Below, one piece after another: positions 27,394-37,330 of a stretch of DNA of 64,000 nt. Each line of letters begins with the position of its first letter. The first letter of the stretch is position 1. The stretch spans positions 287,046-351,045 of the forward strand of contig JAUIBW010000001.1 of assembly GCA_030427585.1 (NCBI GenBank). The letters run 5' to 3'. The notes beneath the pieces are model-generated. The model had not been told where the DNA came from and did no database searches. It worked only from the letters and a program-made list of their open reading frames with translations. This DNA comes from Bacteroidia bacterium (lineage in GTDB: Bacteria > Bacteroidota > Bacteroidia > Flavobacteriales > Flavobacteriaceae). The position numbers were made by a program, and so were the translations under genes.

Positions 27394-28263
27394 ATGCTTG
27401 AAAAAAATTTCACCAGACTTAATAAATATCTAAGCGAAGTCGGCTATTGTTCGCGTCGTGAGGCAGATAAATTAATCGACCAGGGTCGTGTAACTATTAA
27501 TGGCAAAGTACCAGAAATGGGAACCAAAGTTACTCCCGATGATATTGTTCGGGTAGATGGTGATTTAGTAAATCAATCGAAAGAAAAACACGTCTACCTT
27601 GCTTTTAACAAACCTGTTGGTATAGTTTGTACAACGGCAAAAAATGAAAAGGATAATATCATTGACTACATCAATTATCCTAAACGTATTTTTCCTATCG
27701 GTCGATTAGATAAACCTAGTGAAGGGCTTATTTTTTTAACTAGTGATGGAGATATCGTCAATAAAATTCTTAGAGCAAGAAATAATCATGAAAAAGAATA
27801 TGTAGTAACGGTAAATAAATTAATTAATCCATTATTTATAAAACGAATGAGTAATGGAGTTCCGATTCTCGATACTATAACCCGTAAATGTGAAGTAGAA
27901 CAAATTAGTAAATATGATTTTAGAATCGTGTTGACTCAAGGTCTTAATCGTCAAATTCGAAGAATGTGCGAATATCTGGGATACGAAGTGTTGAAACTTA
28001 AACGAATTAGAATCATGAATGTTCTTCTTGATGTTCCTTTAGGAGAATGGAGGTATTTAACAGAAAAAGAATTAGGGGTTCTTAATACCGATGTAGAAGA
28101 TTCGAGTAAAACAGAAGAAGCTTCTGTATTAGAAGATACTCAACCAAAGAAAAGAACTAATAACTCAAGGCGGTTTACTTCTAAAAACCACAAAAAAGGA
28201 AATTCTGATAAAAGAAGTTCTCAAAGATCCAGAGACAAAAAACGAAAAGATCGAAGAAACTAA
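27394..28263 (+). CDS. rluF: 23S rRNA pseudouridine synthase, RluF type
   Basis: A 289-residue protein: N-terminal S4 RNA-binding domain ([20 protein letters not shown], about residues 7-60), then the RsuA/RluB-E catalytic domain with the active-site Asp in [14 protein letters not shown], then [14 protein letters not shown]. Motif wording fits RluF, which modifies U2604 of 23S rRNA. A disordered tail rich in Lys, Arg and Ser (about 245-289) is typical of Bacteroidota versions. A TATCTTTG box at 27369-27376 may be its -7 element. Confidence 0.9.
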   Translation: MLEKNFTRLNKYLSEVGYCSRREADKLIDQGRVTINGKVPEMGTKVTPDDIVRVDGDLVNQSKEKHVYLAFNKPVGIVCTTAKNEKDNIIDYINYPKRIFPIGRLDKPSEGLIFLTSDGDIVNKILRARNNHEKEYVVTVNKLINPLFIKRMSNGVPILDTITRKCEVEQISKYDFRIVLTQGLNRQIRRMCEYLGYEVLKLKRIRIMNVLLDVPLGEWRYLTEKELGVLNTDVEDSSKTEEASVLEDTQPKKRTNNSRRFTSKNHKKGNSDKRSSQRSRDKKRKDRRN

Positions 28264-28359
28264 TTTTTTTCGTTGTTAATTATATCTTAATTTCCCTATT
28301 CGCAAGTTTTTTCTTTTTCTAAAATACCTAAATTGTCTTACTAATCAATTCGCAATCCC

Positions 28360-29316
28360 ATGACGCGTATACTGCTTTCTTTATTTTTTTTGGTAAGTAT
28401 TACAACTTGGAGCCAGTCAGAATATGAACCTTCAGAAGCACATCCTTTTGGGCAACCAAATCCTGATGCACCAAAAGAAATTCTGGATTTTGCACCTCTT
28501 ATAGGAAAATGCAATTGTGTATCGCAAACCAGAAATCAGGATCAAACATGGGGAGAACCCAATAAAATGACCTGGGAATTTAAGTATATTATGAACGGAA
28601 TGGCGGTTCAGGATCAAACCTTAAAAGCAGATGGTAGACACTCTGGTAGTATAAGACAATTTAATGCAGATAGTAGTCAATGGTATGTGCATTATTATTC
28701 ATCGGTAAGAGCCACCCCTGTACTGTCTTCCTGGAAAGGAAATAAAAAAGACGGAAAGATCATTTTATATCGTAAACAAAAAGCCCCTAATGGTATGGAT
28801 GGTTTTTCTAAACTTAGTTTTTATGATATAAATGACAATGGGTTTAAATGGCTTGGTGAATGGGTAGATACAAATGAATCTATTTCTTTTCCGACCTGGA
28901 AAATTGAATGTGTTAGACAAGAAAACACAAAACAATTGTTTGATGAAGAACTAATAAGAGAGGGGGCAGAAGCATTTTCTGATGCTTACTTAAGACAAGA
29001 TTATGAAGCTATCGCAAAAATTTATACCGATAATGCAAAAATATTTCCAACCGATGCACCTATCATTAAAGGATATGAAGCAATTAAAAAAAGATGGGCT
29101 GGGTCTAGTGGTTATAAACCTATCGAGCATGAAATTATTCCTGAAGAAATTATAATTCTAGGAGATACTGCCCATGATTATGGAATCTATAAAGGGAAAA
29201 ACAAAAATGATGACGGTACTGAGGAAACATATCAAGGAAAATATGTTGTTATCTGGAAAAAAGTTAATGATCAATGGAAAATGTATTTAGACATTTGGAA
29301 TAGAATAAAAAAATAA
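28360..29316 (+). CDS. Secreted two-domain protein with C-terminal DUF4440/SnoaL-like domain
   Basis: A 318-residue protein with an N-terminal signal (MTRILLSLFFLVSITTWSQ). Residues about 35-190 form a DUF1579-like lipocalin-type domain (WEFKYIMNGMAVQDQTLKAD, SFYDINDNGFKWLGEW). The rest is an NTF2-like DUF4440 domain (FSDAYLRQDYEAIAKIYTDN, IKGYEAIKKRW, YQGKYVVIWKKVNDQWKMYL). Both folds bind small ligands; neither reveals a reaction. It precedes the VOC gene by 21 bp and may be cotranscribed with it. Confidence 0.78.
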   Translation: MTRILLSLFFLVSITTWSQSEYEPSEAHPFGQPNPDAPKEILDFAPLIGKCNCVSQTRNQDQTWGEPNKMTWEFKYIMNGMAVQDQTLKADGRHSGSIRQFNADSSQWYVHYYSSVRATPVLSSWKGNKKDGKIILYRKQKAPNGMDGFSKLSFYDINDNGFKWLGEWVDTNESISFPTWKIECVRQENTKQLFDEELIREGAEAFSDAYLRQDYEAIAKIYTDNAKIFPTDAPIIKGYEAIKKRWAGSSGYKPIEHEIIPEEIIILGDTAHDYGIYKGKNKNDDGTEETYQGKYVVIWKKVNDQWKMYLDIWNRIKK

Positions 29317-29337
29317 TCCTAATAATTTCATCAGAAA

Positions 29338-29763
29338 ATGAACACTTTATCCCCTTTTCATCTGGCAATCCCTGTCCATGATTTAGAAAATGCCAGAAAT
29401 TTTTATAAGAATATTCTTGAACTTGAAGAAGGCCGAAGTAGTGATCACTGGGTTGATTTTAATTTTTTTGGTCACCAATTGGTAATTCATTATAAGTCAA
29501 AAACAAACATAGAAGACAATCATAACAGTTTGGTAGATGGTAAAGATGTTCCTGTTCCTCATTTTGGGATCATTCTAGAATGGAATATATGGCAAGGTCT
29601 TGCAAAAAAACTATCTAACAAAAATATTCAATTTATTATAGAACCCTATATCAGGTTTGAAGGAGAAGTTGGAGAACAAGCTACTATGTTCTTTTATGAC
29701 CCATGTGGCAACGCATTAGAGTTTAAATCATTTAAAGACACCTCCCAAATTTTTGCAAAATAG
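29338..29763 (+). CDS. VOC (glyoxalase/dioxygenase superfamily) protein
   Basis: A 141-residue vicinal-oxygen-chelate domain. The first beta-alpha-beta module begins [20 protein letters not shown] with a metal-ligand type His, and the second ends with [18 protein letters not shown], where Glu is the usual final ligand. GHQLVIH adds another candidate His. Such proteins act as glyoxalases, dioxygenases or antibiotic-binding proteins; the substrate cannot be told. It may form an operon with the upstream DUF4440 gene. Confidence 0.88.
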   Translation: MNTLSPFHLAIPVHDLENARNFYKNILELEEGRSSDHWVDFNFFGHQLVIHYKSKTNIEDNHNSLVDGKDVPVPHFGIILEWNIWQGLAKKLSNKNIQFIIEPYIRFEGEVGEQATMFFYDPCGNALEFKSFKDTSQIFAK

Positions 29764-29983
29764 ATGACTCTTATCTTTTTATATTAAACAAAAAAGAATG
29801 TTTAGAAATAAAATGTAAGTATTACCCTACCTTTATATTAAGATCAAAGCTTAAATTACGTAGTTTAAAGGAATTTTATTATATTAGAGCTATAAGCAAA
29901 TTTTTTGCTGTTTTTTAACATATGTAACCTAATTATAATTTTGTTTTAAACAATTAATAACCATAATCTCAAAAAGTTTAGTT

Positions 29984-30805
29984 ATGAGAAGAATTATACT
30001 TTTTAATATTTTAATAACTTTCATCCTAGTTAGCTGTGGTATTCCTCAGGCTGATTTTGATAAATTAAAGGAAGAAAATGATAAACTAAAAAAAGAAATT
30101 GCAGAATGCCAGTTAACCCCTACTCAAATTCTTGAACAAGCTCATGAGTACTATGATGCCTTAGACTATACCAGAAGTAAAGAGCGACTCGAAGTTTTAG
30201 TTGATAAATACCCCAATTCTAACGAAACTAAGAAGGGGAAGAGCTTACTAAAAAAGGTTAAGAAAGAAATTCTTCAAGCTGAAAAAGCCCTAAATAAAGA
30301 TGAGTTAACAGAAAAAAACAATTCCGAAGAGTATCAAAAAGCAATTGCTAAAATGCGGAAGAAGTATGATGCTGTTAATGAAGTAACCTGGTATTCAGAC
30401 AAATCTTCTATCCAGGTAAATACTAAAAGTTATTTTCAGATTTATATTGGTAAAAAAGATAATCGTAAATCATGGTTGGGATTTTCTATAAATTATTTTA
30501 CTAAAAAAGATTGGTTATTTATTCAAAGAATTGAAATAGATGTAGATGGTAAAATATATATTGTAGAAGAAGATACTCCTGGAGAATTTAATTCGAAAGA
30601 AGAGTCTGGAGGAAAAAGAGAATGGATTGATCGCGTTGTAAAACAGCTTGAGATGCCTATGATAAAAGCAATTGCTGCTGGAAAAAAAGTTAAAATAACA
30701 TTTTTCGGGAAAGAAGAGGTTGACTCGAGAATTGTAAGTACGGCAGAAAAGAAATCTATGCAAAATGTCTTAGCGGCTTTTGATCTACTTAGAGAGCTTA
30801 ATTAA
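29984..30805 (+). CDS. Lipoprotein with coiled coil and TPR-like segment
   Basis: A 273-residue protein. The lipobox LVSC puts the anchor at about residue 18. It is followed by a short coiled coil (DFDKLKEENDKLKKEIAEC) and a tetratricopeptide-like helix pair (AHEYYDALDYTRSKERLEVL), as in BamD/YbgF-like proteins. The C-terminal domain (about 130-273) is a soluble beta-rich region I cannot name. A TAATTTTG box at 29936-29943 could be the -7 element. It is monocistronic, with a long terminator hairpin. Confidence 0.75.
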   Translation: MRRIILFNILITFILVSCGIPQADFDKLKEENDKLKKEIAECQLTPTQILEQAHEYYDALDYTRSKERLEVLVDKYPNSNETKKGKSLLKKVKKEILQAEKALNKDELTEKNNSEEYQKAIAKMRKKYDAVNEVTWYSDKSSIQVNTKSYFQIYIGKKDNRKSWLGFSINYFTKKDWLFIQRIEIDVDGKIYIVEEDTPGEFNSKEESGGKREWIDRVVKQLEMPMIKAIAAGKKVKITFFGKEEVDSRIVSTAEKKSMQNVLAAFDLLRELN

Positions 30806-30825
30806 ATTATAAAATAACCTACACA

Positions 30826-30874
30826 ACGGTTTGAAAAATAAATTGACAATAGGTTCATTTATTTTTCAAACCGT
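30826..30874 (+). terminator. 17-bp perfect hairpin after the TPR lipoprotein gene
   Basis: ACGGTTTGAAAAATAAA and TTTATTTTTCAAACCGT pair perfectly around a 15-base loop, 20 bp past the stop. The T-run is inside the right arm rather than after it, so termination may be inefficient. Confidence 0.65.
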
Positions 30875-30993
30875 CTCTATTATATAAACTAATACTAAAA
30901 TAGGATTCATAATCGAATACTTCAATTTTGTAGATGATATCCTAAAAATTCTCCCTATATTCCGCCACTATGGAATAAAACAGAAAAAGAAAA

Positions 30994-31923
30994 ATGGAAT
31001 TTATTAAACCCCTAACCTATGGAGTGCCTCTTTTTTTAGCACTAATTTTATTAGAGCTCACCTATAGTAAAACTCATAATCATAAGAATTTATATAATTG
31101 GAGAGACTTAGCTGCTAGTTTAACTATGGGCGTAGGGTCTGCAATCTTGGGGCCATTAATTAAAACTATTTTTTCTATTGTACTCTTTCATTTTGTGTAT
31201 GACCTTTTTAACCCAGAAATCGATGGGGTACGAACTAATATTATGGGTTGGAAGTCCTTTGGGTTTGCATGGTATGTTTGGCTTTTATGTCAACTTGCAG
31301 ATGACTATACGTATTATTGGTTTCATAGGCAAAATCATATGGTAAGAGCTTTATGGGCCGCACACATTGTACATCATTCTTCGGATAATTTTAACCTGGG
31401 TACTGCGGTAAGAAATGGGTGGTTTACCCTTCTTTACAAACCATTATTTTATATGTGGTTACCTGCAATAGGCTTTCCTCCCGAGATGGTAATAGTTTGC
31501 CTGGGTATTGAAGCTTTATGGCAATTTCAACTTCACTCGGTATATATTCCTAAAATGGGAGTGATTGAAAAAATATTTAATACACACACCATGCATCAGG
31601 TACATCATGCCAAAAACGTAGAATACATGGATAAAAACCATGGCGGGTTTCTCAATATTTTTGATAAGATATTTGGTACCTGGAAAGAACTAGACGAAGA
31701 CATAGAAATACAATACGGTGTTACACATGCACCAAATTCATATAATCCCTGGGTAATTCTTACTCATGAATATAAGGACATATGGAATGACACTAAAAAA
31801 TCAAAAAACTGGTACCATAAATTCATGTATGTTTTTGGCCCTCCCGGATGGAGTCATGACGGTAGTACTTTAACAGTAAAACAAATGCAGCGAGAACTTA
31901 AGCTTAAAAAACAAAAAGCTTAA
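30994..31923 (+). CDS. Fatty acid hydroxylase / sterol desaturase family membrane enzyme
   Basis: A 309-residue integral membrane di-iron enzyme (PF04116). The His clusters are visible in order: YYWFHRQNH, AAHIVHHSSDNFN and TMHQVHHAKNVEYMDKNHGG. Four to five hydrophobic segments precede and surround them. Family members hydroxylate or desaturate lipid chains or sterols, or cleave alkyl glycerol ethers. It is 42 bp upstream of an ALDH3-type gene, and an aldehyde product passed on to that enzyme is an attractive reading (inference). Confidence 0.92.
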   Translation: MEFIKPLTYGVPLFLALILLELTYSKTHNHKNLYNWRDLAASLTMGVGSAILGPLIKTIFSIVLFHFVYDLFNPEIDGVRTNIMGWKSFGFAWYVWLLCQLADDYTYYWFHRQNHMVRALWAAHIVHHSSDNFNLGTAVRNGWFTLLYKPLFYMWLPAIGFPPEMVIVCLGIEALWQFQLHSVYIPKMGVIEKIFNTHTMHQVHHAKNVEYMDKNHGGFLNIFDKIFGTWKELDEDIEIQYGVTHAPNSYNPWVILTHEYKDIWNDTKKSKNWYHKFMYVFGPPGWSHDGSTLTVKQMQRELKLKKQKA

Positions 31924-31965
31924 TAAAAATCCTTATTTTTAAGATTCTCAAGAATATTTATCAGT

Positions 31966-33330
31966 ATGGATTACCAAGATGTCATAGATCAACAACGTCT
32001 GTTTTTTAATACGAATACAACAAAAGACATCTCTTTTAGGATTAGAGAACTAAAGAAGCTAAAAAATGTTTTACAAAAAAATGAGAAGCTACTTTATACG
32101 TCTATCTATACAGATTTTAAAAAGTCTGAATTTGAAACTTATGTTACCGAGTTATCCATAATCTATCACGAAATTGATCTTGCTTTAGTAAAAATTAAAA
32201 AATGGGTTCGAAAAAGAAAAGTCTTTACAAGCTTGCCAAATCTTCCTGGAAGAAGCTACATTATCCCTGAACCATATGGGAGTATTCTTGTAATCGGCGC
32301 ATGGAATTACCCATATCAATTATCCCTTTGCCCGGCAATAGCCGCAATTGCTGCTGGGTGCACTGTTATTCTTAAACCAAGTGAGATACCATCTCACACC
32401 TCTAAGGCAATCGCTTTGCTTATCAATCAAAATTTTGATCCTGCTTTTTTTAAAGTGATCGAAGGTGGAGTACAAGAAACATCTGATCTTTTAAAAGTTA
32501 AATTCGATAAAATATTTTTTACAGGGAGTGTATCAGTAGGAAAAATAATCTATCTGGCAGCCGCAAAACATCTTACTCCAGTTACTTTGGAATTAGGAGG
32601 TAAAAGCCCCGCAATTGTAACTAAAGATATACATATCAATATGGCAGCCAAAAGATTAGTTTGGGCCAAATTTCTTAATGCCGGGCAAACTTGTATTGCT
32701 CCTGATTATGTCTTGGTAGAGTCCTCTATATACGATCAATTCTTAGCAGCGATAAAAAAACACATTAATCAAGCTGATTATAAAGTAGCTCACCATAATT
32801 ATACGCAGATCATTAATGATAAAAATTTTGATCGACTTAATAGTTTAATAGATCCTGATAAAATATATGCAGGTGGCTTGGGTGATCCAGAAGAGCGGGT
32901 AATACCACCAACAATTCTAAAAGATATTTCTTTTTCTGATAAAGTAATGCAAGAAGAAATCTTTGGTCCTATTTTACCGGTGCTTTCATTTGACTCTATC
33001 GATGAAGCTATCACAAAAGTTAAAACATTATCCAAACCTCTTTCTTGTTATATTTTTACCAAAAATAAAGCTATAAAAAACAAAATTCTAAATGAAATAT
33101 CCTTTGGAGGTGGTGCTGTAAATGATGCTGTAATGCATTTTGCAGAACAATCTCTTCCTTTTGGAGGCGTTGGTGACAGTGGTATTGGAAATTATCATGG
33201 AAAATATGGGTTTGATACTTTTTCTCACTTTAAGAGTATTCTTCAAAAACCATTTTGGATAGAACTTAATTTAAAGTATGCTCCATATAGTGCAAAAAAA
33301 TTGAAGTGGTTAAAACGAATTATCGGGTAA
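31966..33330 (+). CDS. Aldehyde dehydrogenase, ALDH3 class
   Basis: A 454-residue NAD(P)-dependent aldehyde dehydrogenase of the short ALDH3 type (fatty or aromatic aldehydes). Catalytic Cys 243 lies in LNAGQTCIAPDYVL and general-base Glu 209 in TLELGGKSPA; the cofactor loop is FFTGSVSVGKI. The C-terminus ends in basic residues plus a short amphipathic tail, as in membrane-associated fatty aldehyde dehydrogenases. It follows the fatty acid hydroxylase family gene, which supports a lipid aldehyde substrate. Confidence 0.93.
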   Translation: MDYQDVIDQQRLFFNTNTTKDISFRIRELKKLKNVLQKNEKLLYTSIYTDFKKSEFETYVTELSIIYHEIDLALVKIKKWVRKRKVFTSLPNLPGRSYIIPEPYGSILVIGAWNYPYQLSLCPAIAAIAAGCTVILKPSEIPSHTSKAIALLINQNFDPAFFKVIEGGVQETSDLLKVKFDKIFFTGSVSVGKIIYLAAAKHLTPVTLELGGKSPAIVTKDIHINMAAKRLVWAKFLNAGQTCIAPDYVLVESSIYDQFLAAIKKHINQADYKVAHHNYTQIINDKNFDRLNSLIDPDKIYAGGLGDPEERVIPPTILKDISFSDKVMQEEIFGPILPVLSFDSIDEAITKVKTLSKPLSCYIFTKNKAIKNKILNEISFGGGAVNDAVMHFAEQSLPFGGVGDSGIGNYHGKYGFDTFSHFKSILQKPFWIELNLKYAPYSAKKLKWLKRIIG

Positions 33331-33341
33331 ATACGCCTTAA

Positions 33342-33805
33342 TTAGTCTGAATGATTTTCAACAATTTGATAAAAAAGTTGTTCTAATGCATAAAATCGCT
33401 TACCATCAATATCTTCTTTTATCAACTTTTGGCTATTAGTCTTTATATTTATTAGAGCTTCTTCGTCATTTAGGTTAAGAGTTCCTTTAATTCTTTCGCT
33501 ATATCCATATTTATTTAAATATTTGCCCTTTAACTCCTTATCAATTGTCTGGATCAGTTTATTTTTTGAAATAAAATTTGAGATTTTTTTAATCTCCCTT
33601 TCTGTAAGGTTAATACTATTTGTATATTGTGTGCATCTATCCAATACTCTAGAAATTTGCCTTTCAATTTCCAGGCACGTTCTTTAGTATCAAATTTTCG
33701 CTCAGCGTGATCATTGATATAAATACCATATACAAGATTAACCTCAAGTTTATGTTGGGCGATTATTACACTGGGAAAAAGAATAATAAAAATAATTTTA
33801 TTCAT
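33342..33805 (-). pseudogene. Small secreted protein split by a frameshift
   Basis: Two overlapping minus-strand frames make sense only as one gene. The first (ATG at 33805) gives a signal peptide (MNKIIFIILFPSVIIAQ) and KLEVNLVYGIYINDHAERKF...WKLKGK. The second starts in another frame without a good start codon and continues VLDRCTQYTNSINLTEREI...KNKLIQ to a stop at 33342. The shift falls at about 33655-33670, in a GAAAGGCAAATTT context. A one-base change would restore a protein of about 150 residues. It may be a true mutation or a sequencing error; the family is not recognised. Confidence 0.55.
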
Positions 33806-33846
33806 AACTAGCATAGTAAAGTGTTTTACATAAAAAGCAATTAAAC

Positions 33847-34647
33847 CTATCCCCGGGCTTTGATCGCGAAGACTAGTGGATATAACTTTTCTTTTGTTGC
33901 AAACATTTTGTTTTCATTCTTAATTAAACCAGGCAAAACCTTATAAGGCGATCCGTCATATTCATTTAAGTATTCTATAGTTAAACCAGCCTCTGTAAGA
34001 GAGGATACTACTTCTCCTAATCCATGATTCCATCCATACTCTTTACTAATCATATCAGATTCTGGATTAGCATAGGTTCCTTGATATTCTTCATAGATCA
34101 CATCTTTTTGATGATATCCATATTTCATTACCGGCTTCTCTTGTAAATAATCAAACATCCACACTATGGGATGAAATTCGACTATATAAAAAATACCTCC
34201 GGGTTTTAGTCGTTCTGCAATCATCTTGCCCCAGGGTTTTAGATCAGGCAACCACCCAATAACCCCATAACTAGTAAAAACAATATCAAATTTATCTTTA
34301 ATATATTCTGAAGTATCCAGCACATTACAACTTACAAATTTTGCATCCAGATGCAACTCTTCATTTAAACTTTTGGCCAATTCAATTCCTTTTTCTGATA
34401 AATCAATACCAGTGCATTTTGCTCCTAACCTACTCCAGCTTAACGTATCCTGCCCAAAGTGACACTGAAGATGTAATAATGACTTACCAGATACATCGCT
34501 AAGAGCTTCTAGTTCATATTGTTTTAATGAAGTTTTTCCTTTTTTAAAAGCTTCCATATCATAAAAATCACTTCTGGCATGAATATCAACTTTTTTATTC
34601 CAGGTCTGCTTATTGGTTTCAAAATAATTGTATAGTTCTTTAGACAT
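33847..34647 (-). CDS. Class I SAM-dependent methyltransferase
   Basis: A 266-residue methyltransferase. The SAM-binding motif I region is SLLHLQCHFGQDTLSW (a degenerate GxGxG with Gln/Phe), motif II is KCTGIDLSEKGIELAK, and motif IV/post-I is FDIVFTSYGVIGWLPDL, followed by RLKPGGIFYIVEFHPI. Substrate unknown. It is convergent with the ALDH3 gene across the frameshifted gene, and divergent from the SMP-30-like gene. Confidence 0.88.
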   Translation of the reverse strand: MSKELYNYFETNKQTWNKKVDIHARSDFYDMEAFKKGKTSLKQYELEALSDVSGKSLLHLQCHFGQDTLSWSRLGAKCTGIDLSEKGIELAKSLNEELHLDAKFVSCNVLDTSEYIKDKFDIVFTSYGVIGWLPDLKPWGKMIAERLKPGGIFYIVEFHPIVWMFDYLQEKPVMKYGYHQKDVIYEEYQGTYANPESDMISKEYGWNHGLGEVVSSLTEAGLTIEYLNEYDGSPYKVLPGLIKNENKMFATKEKLYPLVFAIKARG

Positions 34648-34790
34648 TATAGGATCTATTTAACTAGGTATACTAATTCTTCATAAATATAATAAAGTCA
34701 ATTCTATTAAGGTGTATGATAAAAAAACAACAGAATGCATTAAACAAATACAAACCGTAACTTTGAAAAATTAGTTTTCAACCTATTACT

Positions 34791-35609
34791 ATGAACAATT
34801 TCTTTACTATATTTTTTGTTTTTATTGTATGTATTTCATTTTCAGGAAAATCGCAATCTCTTGATAATCCAGAAAGTGTAACATTTGATAAGGCAACAGG
34901 TTCTTATTATGTTTCAAATATTGGTAATGGAGAAATCCTAAAAATAGATAAAACAGGTGCAAAAACATCTTTTATATCTGGATACACTTCATTTCTTGGT
35001 GTAAAACTACACAATGGAGTTATTTATAGTGCAGAAGACAATAAATCTGGAGATGATTTTATTAGAGGGTTTGACATATCCACAGCCGAGTTAGTATTTT
35101 CATTACGTATATCAAACACTAAACAACTTAATGATATCGAGTTTGATAATGCAGGAAATTTATACATTTCGGATCGTGAAGGACATACAATCTTCAAAGT
35201 ATCTATCGGCAATAAATCTTATGAAATTCTGAACAATACTATTAATACTCCAAACGGACTTTATTTTGATACTAAGAAAAATAGATTATTAGTATGTAAT
35301 ACGGTAGATAAAAGTGCAGTATACGAAATAGATTTAGAAAGCAAAAAAACCACAGTAGTTGTCAAAACCGATTACCCACATTTAGATGGAATTACAATGG
35401 ATAAAAGTGGATCAATTTATCTTACTAGTTGGTCAATTAATTGGAAGAATAGCATTCTTTTAAAATATAAAGACAAAGAATTTACTGAAATTGTAACAAA
35501 TAGTAATGGTATGGCCGACATAGAATATAATCAAAAGACGAATGCGATAGATGTTGCTCAATTATTTGACAACTCGGTATTACACTTTAATCTTTTGAAT
35601 AAAAAATAG
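34791..35609 (+). CDS. Secreted SMP-30/gluconolactonase-like beta-propeller protein
   Basis: A 272-residue protein with a signal peptide (MNNFFTIFFVFIVCISFSGKSQS) and repeated blade motifs: NPESVTFDKATGSYYVSNIGNGEILKID is the first, followed by LNDIEFDNAGNLYISDREGH and LDGITMDKSGSIYLTSW. Similar propellers act as lactonases or lipid-binding proteins; the metal ligands are not certain here. A TAACTTTG box at 34758-34765 lies 26 bases before the ATG and fits the -7 consensus. Confidence 0.8.
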   Translation: MNNFFTIFFVFIVCISFSGKSQSLDNPESVTFDKATGSYYVSNIGNGEILKIDKTGAKTSFISGYTSFLGVKLHNGVIYSAEDNKSGDDFIRGFDISTAELVFSLRISNTKQLNDIEFDNAGNLYISDREGHTIFKVSIGNKSYEILNNTINTPNGLYFDTKKNRLLVCNTVDKSAVYEIDLESKKTTVVVKTDYPHLDGITMDKSGSIYLTSWSINWKNSILLKYKDKEFTEIVTNSNGMADIEYNQKTNAIDVAQLFDNSVLHFNLLNKK

Positions 35610-35886
35610 TATCGTTTATATATAAAATTCTAACCTGATTTTTATTTATAAAATAAACTTACATCATATAAATAAGCAATTTTGCACAATACAAAAGTTA
35701 TTTACACCTACAATTTGATTTAAAAAATCTTATTTTTTCTACTTTTTTTCATAGGCTGAGGTTTCCCGTAAGAATTCTAAAAAAATCTGTATTAAATTAG
35801 TAATAGAGAAAAAATAGTACAAAACATACTTCTCATTATACGTCAGTTTATCGATCAATAATTGCTTATACTTACTATAACTAACT

Positions 35887-36174
35887 ATGAATGACTTAAT
35901 TTTAAAAGATATAAATATGAGTTTAAATAGAATAGCTAGAAAAAGTGGTGTAACATTAAACTCACTTAGAGATCTTACCGAAGGAAATGTAAGATCTGGC
36001 ATAGCAAATAAGCTTGGGGTTACAACTTCTTCATTACAAACATTTGTAGATGGGGGTACTAGTAATGGACTTGCCTCTAAAATAGAAATAACTTCGTCGA
36101 GCTTACAAGAACTTAGAAATATGATTGGACAACGAGGAGCAATTGGATTAATCGTTAGATTATTATTAGTTTGA
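35887..36174 (+). CDS. Small protein of three 23-residue repeats
   Basis: A 95-residue protein without signal peptide. After a 15-residue start it has three tandem repeats of exactly 23 residues (16-38, 39-61, 62-84), each of the form (I/L)A-x-K-x-x-(V/I)T-x-x-SL...G. The first, IARKSGVTLNSLRDL, resembles one HTH helix pair of an XRE-type DNA-binding domain. The C-terminal 11 residues are strongly hydrophobic (LIVRLLLV). I do not recognise a family. It lies 198 bp upstream of the AraC gene, on the same strand. Confidence 0.6.
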   Translation: MNDLILKDINMSLNRIARKSGVTLNSLRDLTEGNVRSGIANKLGVTTSSLQTFVDGGTSNGLASKIEITSSSLQELRNMIGQRGAIGLIVRLLLV

Positions 36175-36372
36175 CTCCCCTAATTACCATAGTCCATTAT
36201 AATTGATCTTCTATATAAGAATATCGATAGCTTCCTTATTGTTTTCTATTAAAAAAAACATATTCTACAGGTTTCCAACACCTTAAAAAGCTTACCAATA
36301 AGGCCAGAACCACAAGCTTAAATCTTTTACATTACCTTGTAATAAAATCATATAAACTACGACCCATCTTAT

Positions 36373-37221
36373 ATGATAAAAGAATTTAAAGAATTTTCGA
36401 CCGGTGCCATATTAAAAATTGCCAACGAAGAACTATTACAGTCTTATACAACATCAAAACTTATAGAATTATATACTTTTATCTGGGTTAGAGATACTGA
36501 TATTAGTATAGAGATTGATGGAATTTCTACAACAGTTAAAAAAGACAAAATTGTAGTATTAACTCCAAATCAATATTTCAGATTTATTGATGGTTCAAAT
36601 ATCTTAATATATCAGTTTAACAGAGAGTTTTATTGTATTAAAGATCACGATAAAGAAGTAAGTTGTGTAGGTGTTCTTTTTTATGGCAATACCTCCATCT
36701 CTATTGTAGAATTAAATACAAAAGAGCAAAATAAATTAGAGCAATTACATAAGGTTTTTTTGGATGAATTAGAGACAGTAGATACTATACAGGCAGAAAT
36801 GTTGCGTATGCTAATGTCCAGATTTATAATAACAACCACACGTCTTATTAAGCAACAAAGTAATTATGCTAACCTTGGAGACCAGGTAGATCTAATCAGA
36901 AATTTTAATATCTTGGTAGATACCTATTTTAGAAAAGAGCATGCTGTAGGTTTTTACGCTCAAAAACTATTTAAATCTCCCAAAACCTTATCAAATAATT
37001 TTGCTAAATTTGAAAAAAGTCCGTTACAAATTATTCATGATCGAATAATTTTGGAAGCCAAACGCCTACTTATTTATACTGATAAATCTGCCAAAGAAAT
37101 TGCATATGAAATTGGTTTTGAAGATGCATCTCATCTTAGTAGAATGTTTAAAAGACATACATCTCTTTCCCCTTCAGAGTTTAAAAAACAATTGAAGTCA
37201 AAGCTTGAAAGGAAATATTGA
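36373..37221 (+). CDS. AraC family transcriptional regulator
   Basis: A 282-residue regulator. The C-terminal ~95 residues contain the double HTH of AraC/XylS (FYAQKLFKSPKTLSNNFAKF; SAKEIAYEIGFEDASHLSRM, FKRHTSLSPSEFKK). The N-terminal half is a cupin-like sensor region (about 20-120). Two regulatory cassettes with 21-bp-spaced direct repeats, the usual form of an AraC binding site, lie downstream at 38298 and 38561. It is a good candidate to control those, but the link is inference. Confidence 0.92.
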   Translation: MIKEFKEFSTGAILKIANEELLQSYTTSKLIELYTFIWVRDTDISIEIDGISTTVKKDKIVVLTPNQYFRFIDGSNILIYQFNREFYCIKDHDKEVSCVGVLFYGNTSISIVELNTKEQNKLEQLHKVFLDELETVDTIQAEMLRMLMSRFIITTTRLIKQQSNYANLGDQVDLIRNFNILVDTYFRKEHAVGFYAQKLFKSPKTLSNNFAKFEKSPLQIIHDRIILEAKRLLIYTDKSAKEIAYEIGFEDASHLSRMFKRHTSLSPSEFKKQLKSKLERKY

Positions 37222-37330
37222 CAAGAATACAGGAAAAAGATATATGCTATATTATTCATATTTGCCCCAACTTTACATTATAAAAAGTAAAATCAATTAC
37301 CGAAGTATTTTCGGGCAAAGTATATTAAAT

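Noticed and set aside
37205..37330. Upstream start for the secreted protein at 37331
   Set aside because: It overlaps the AraC gene and hides the clear signal peptide that begins at 37331.
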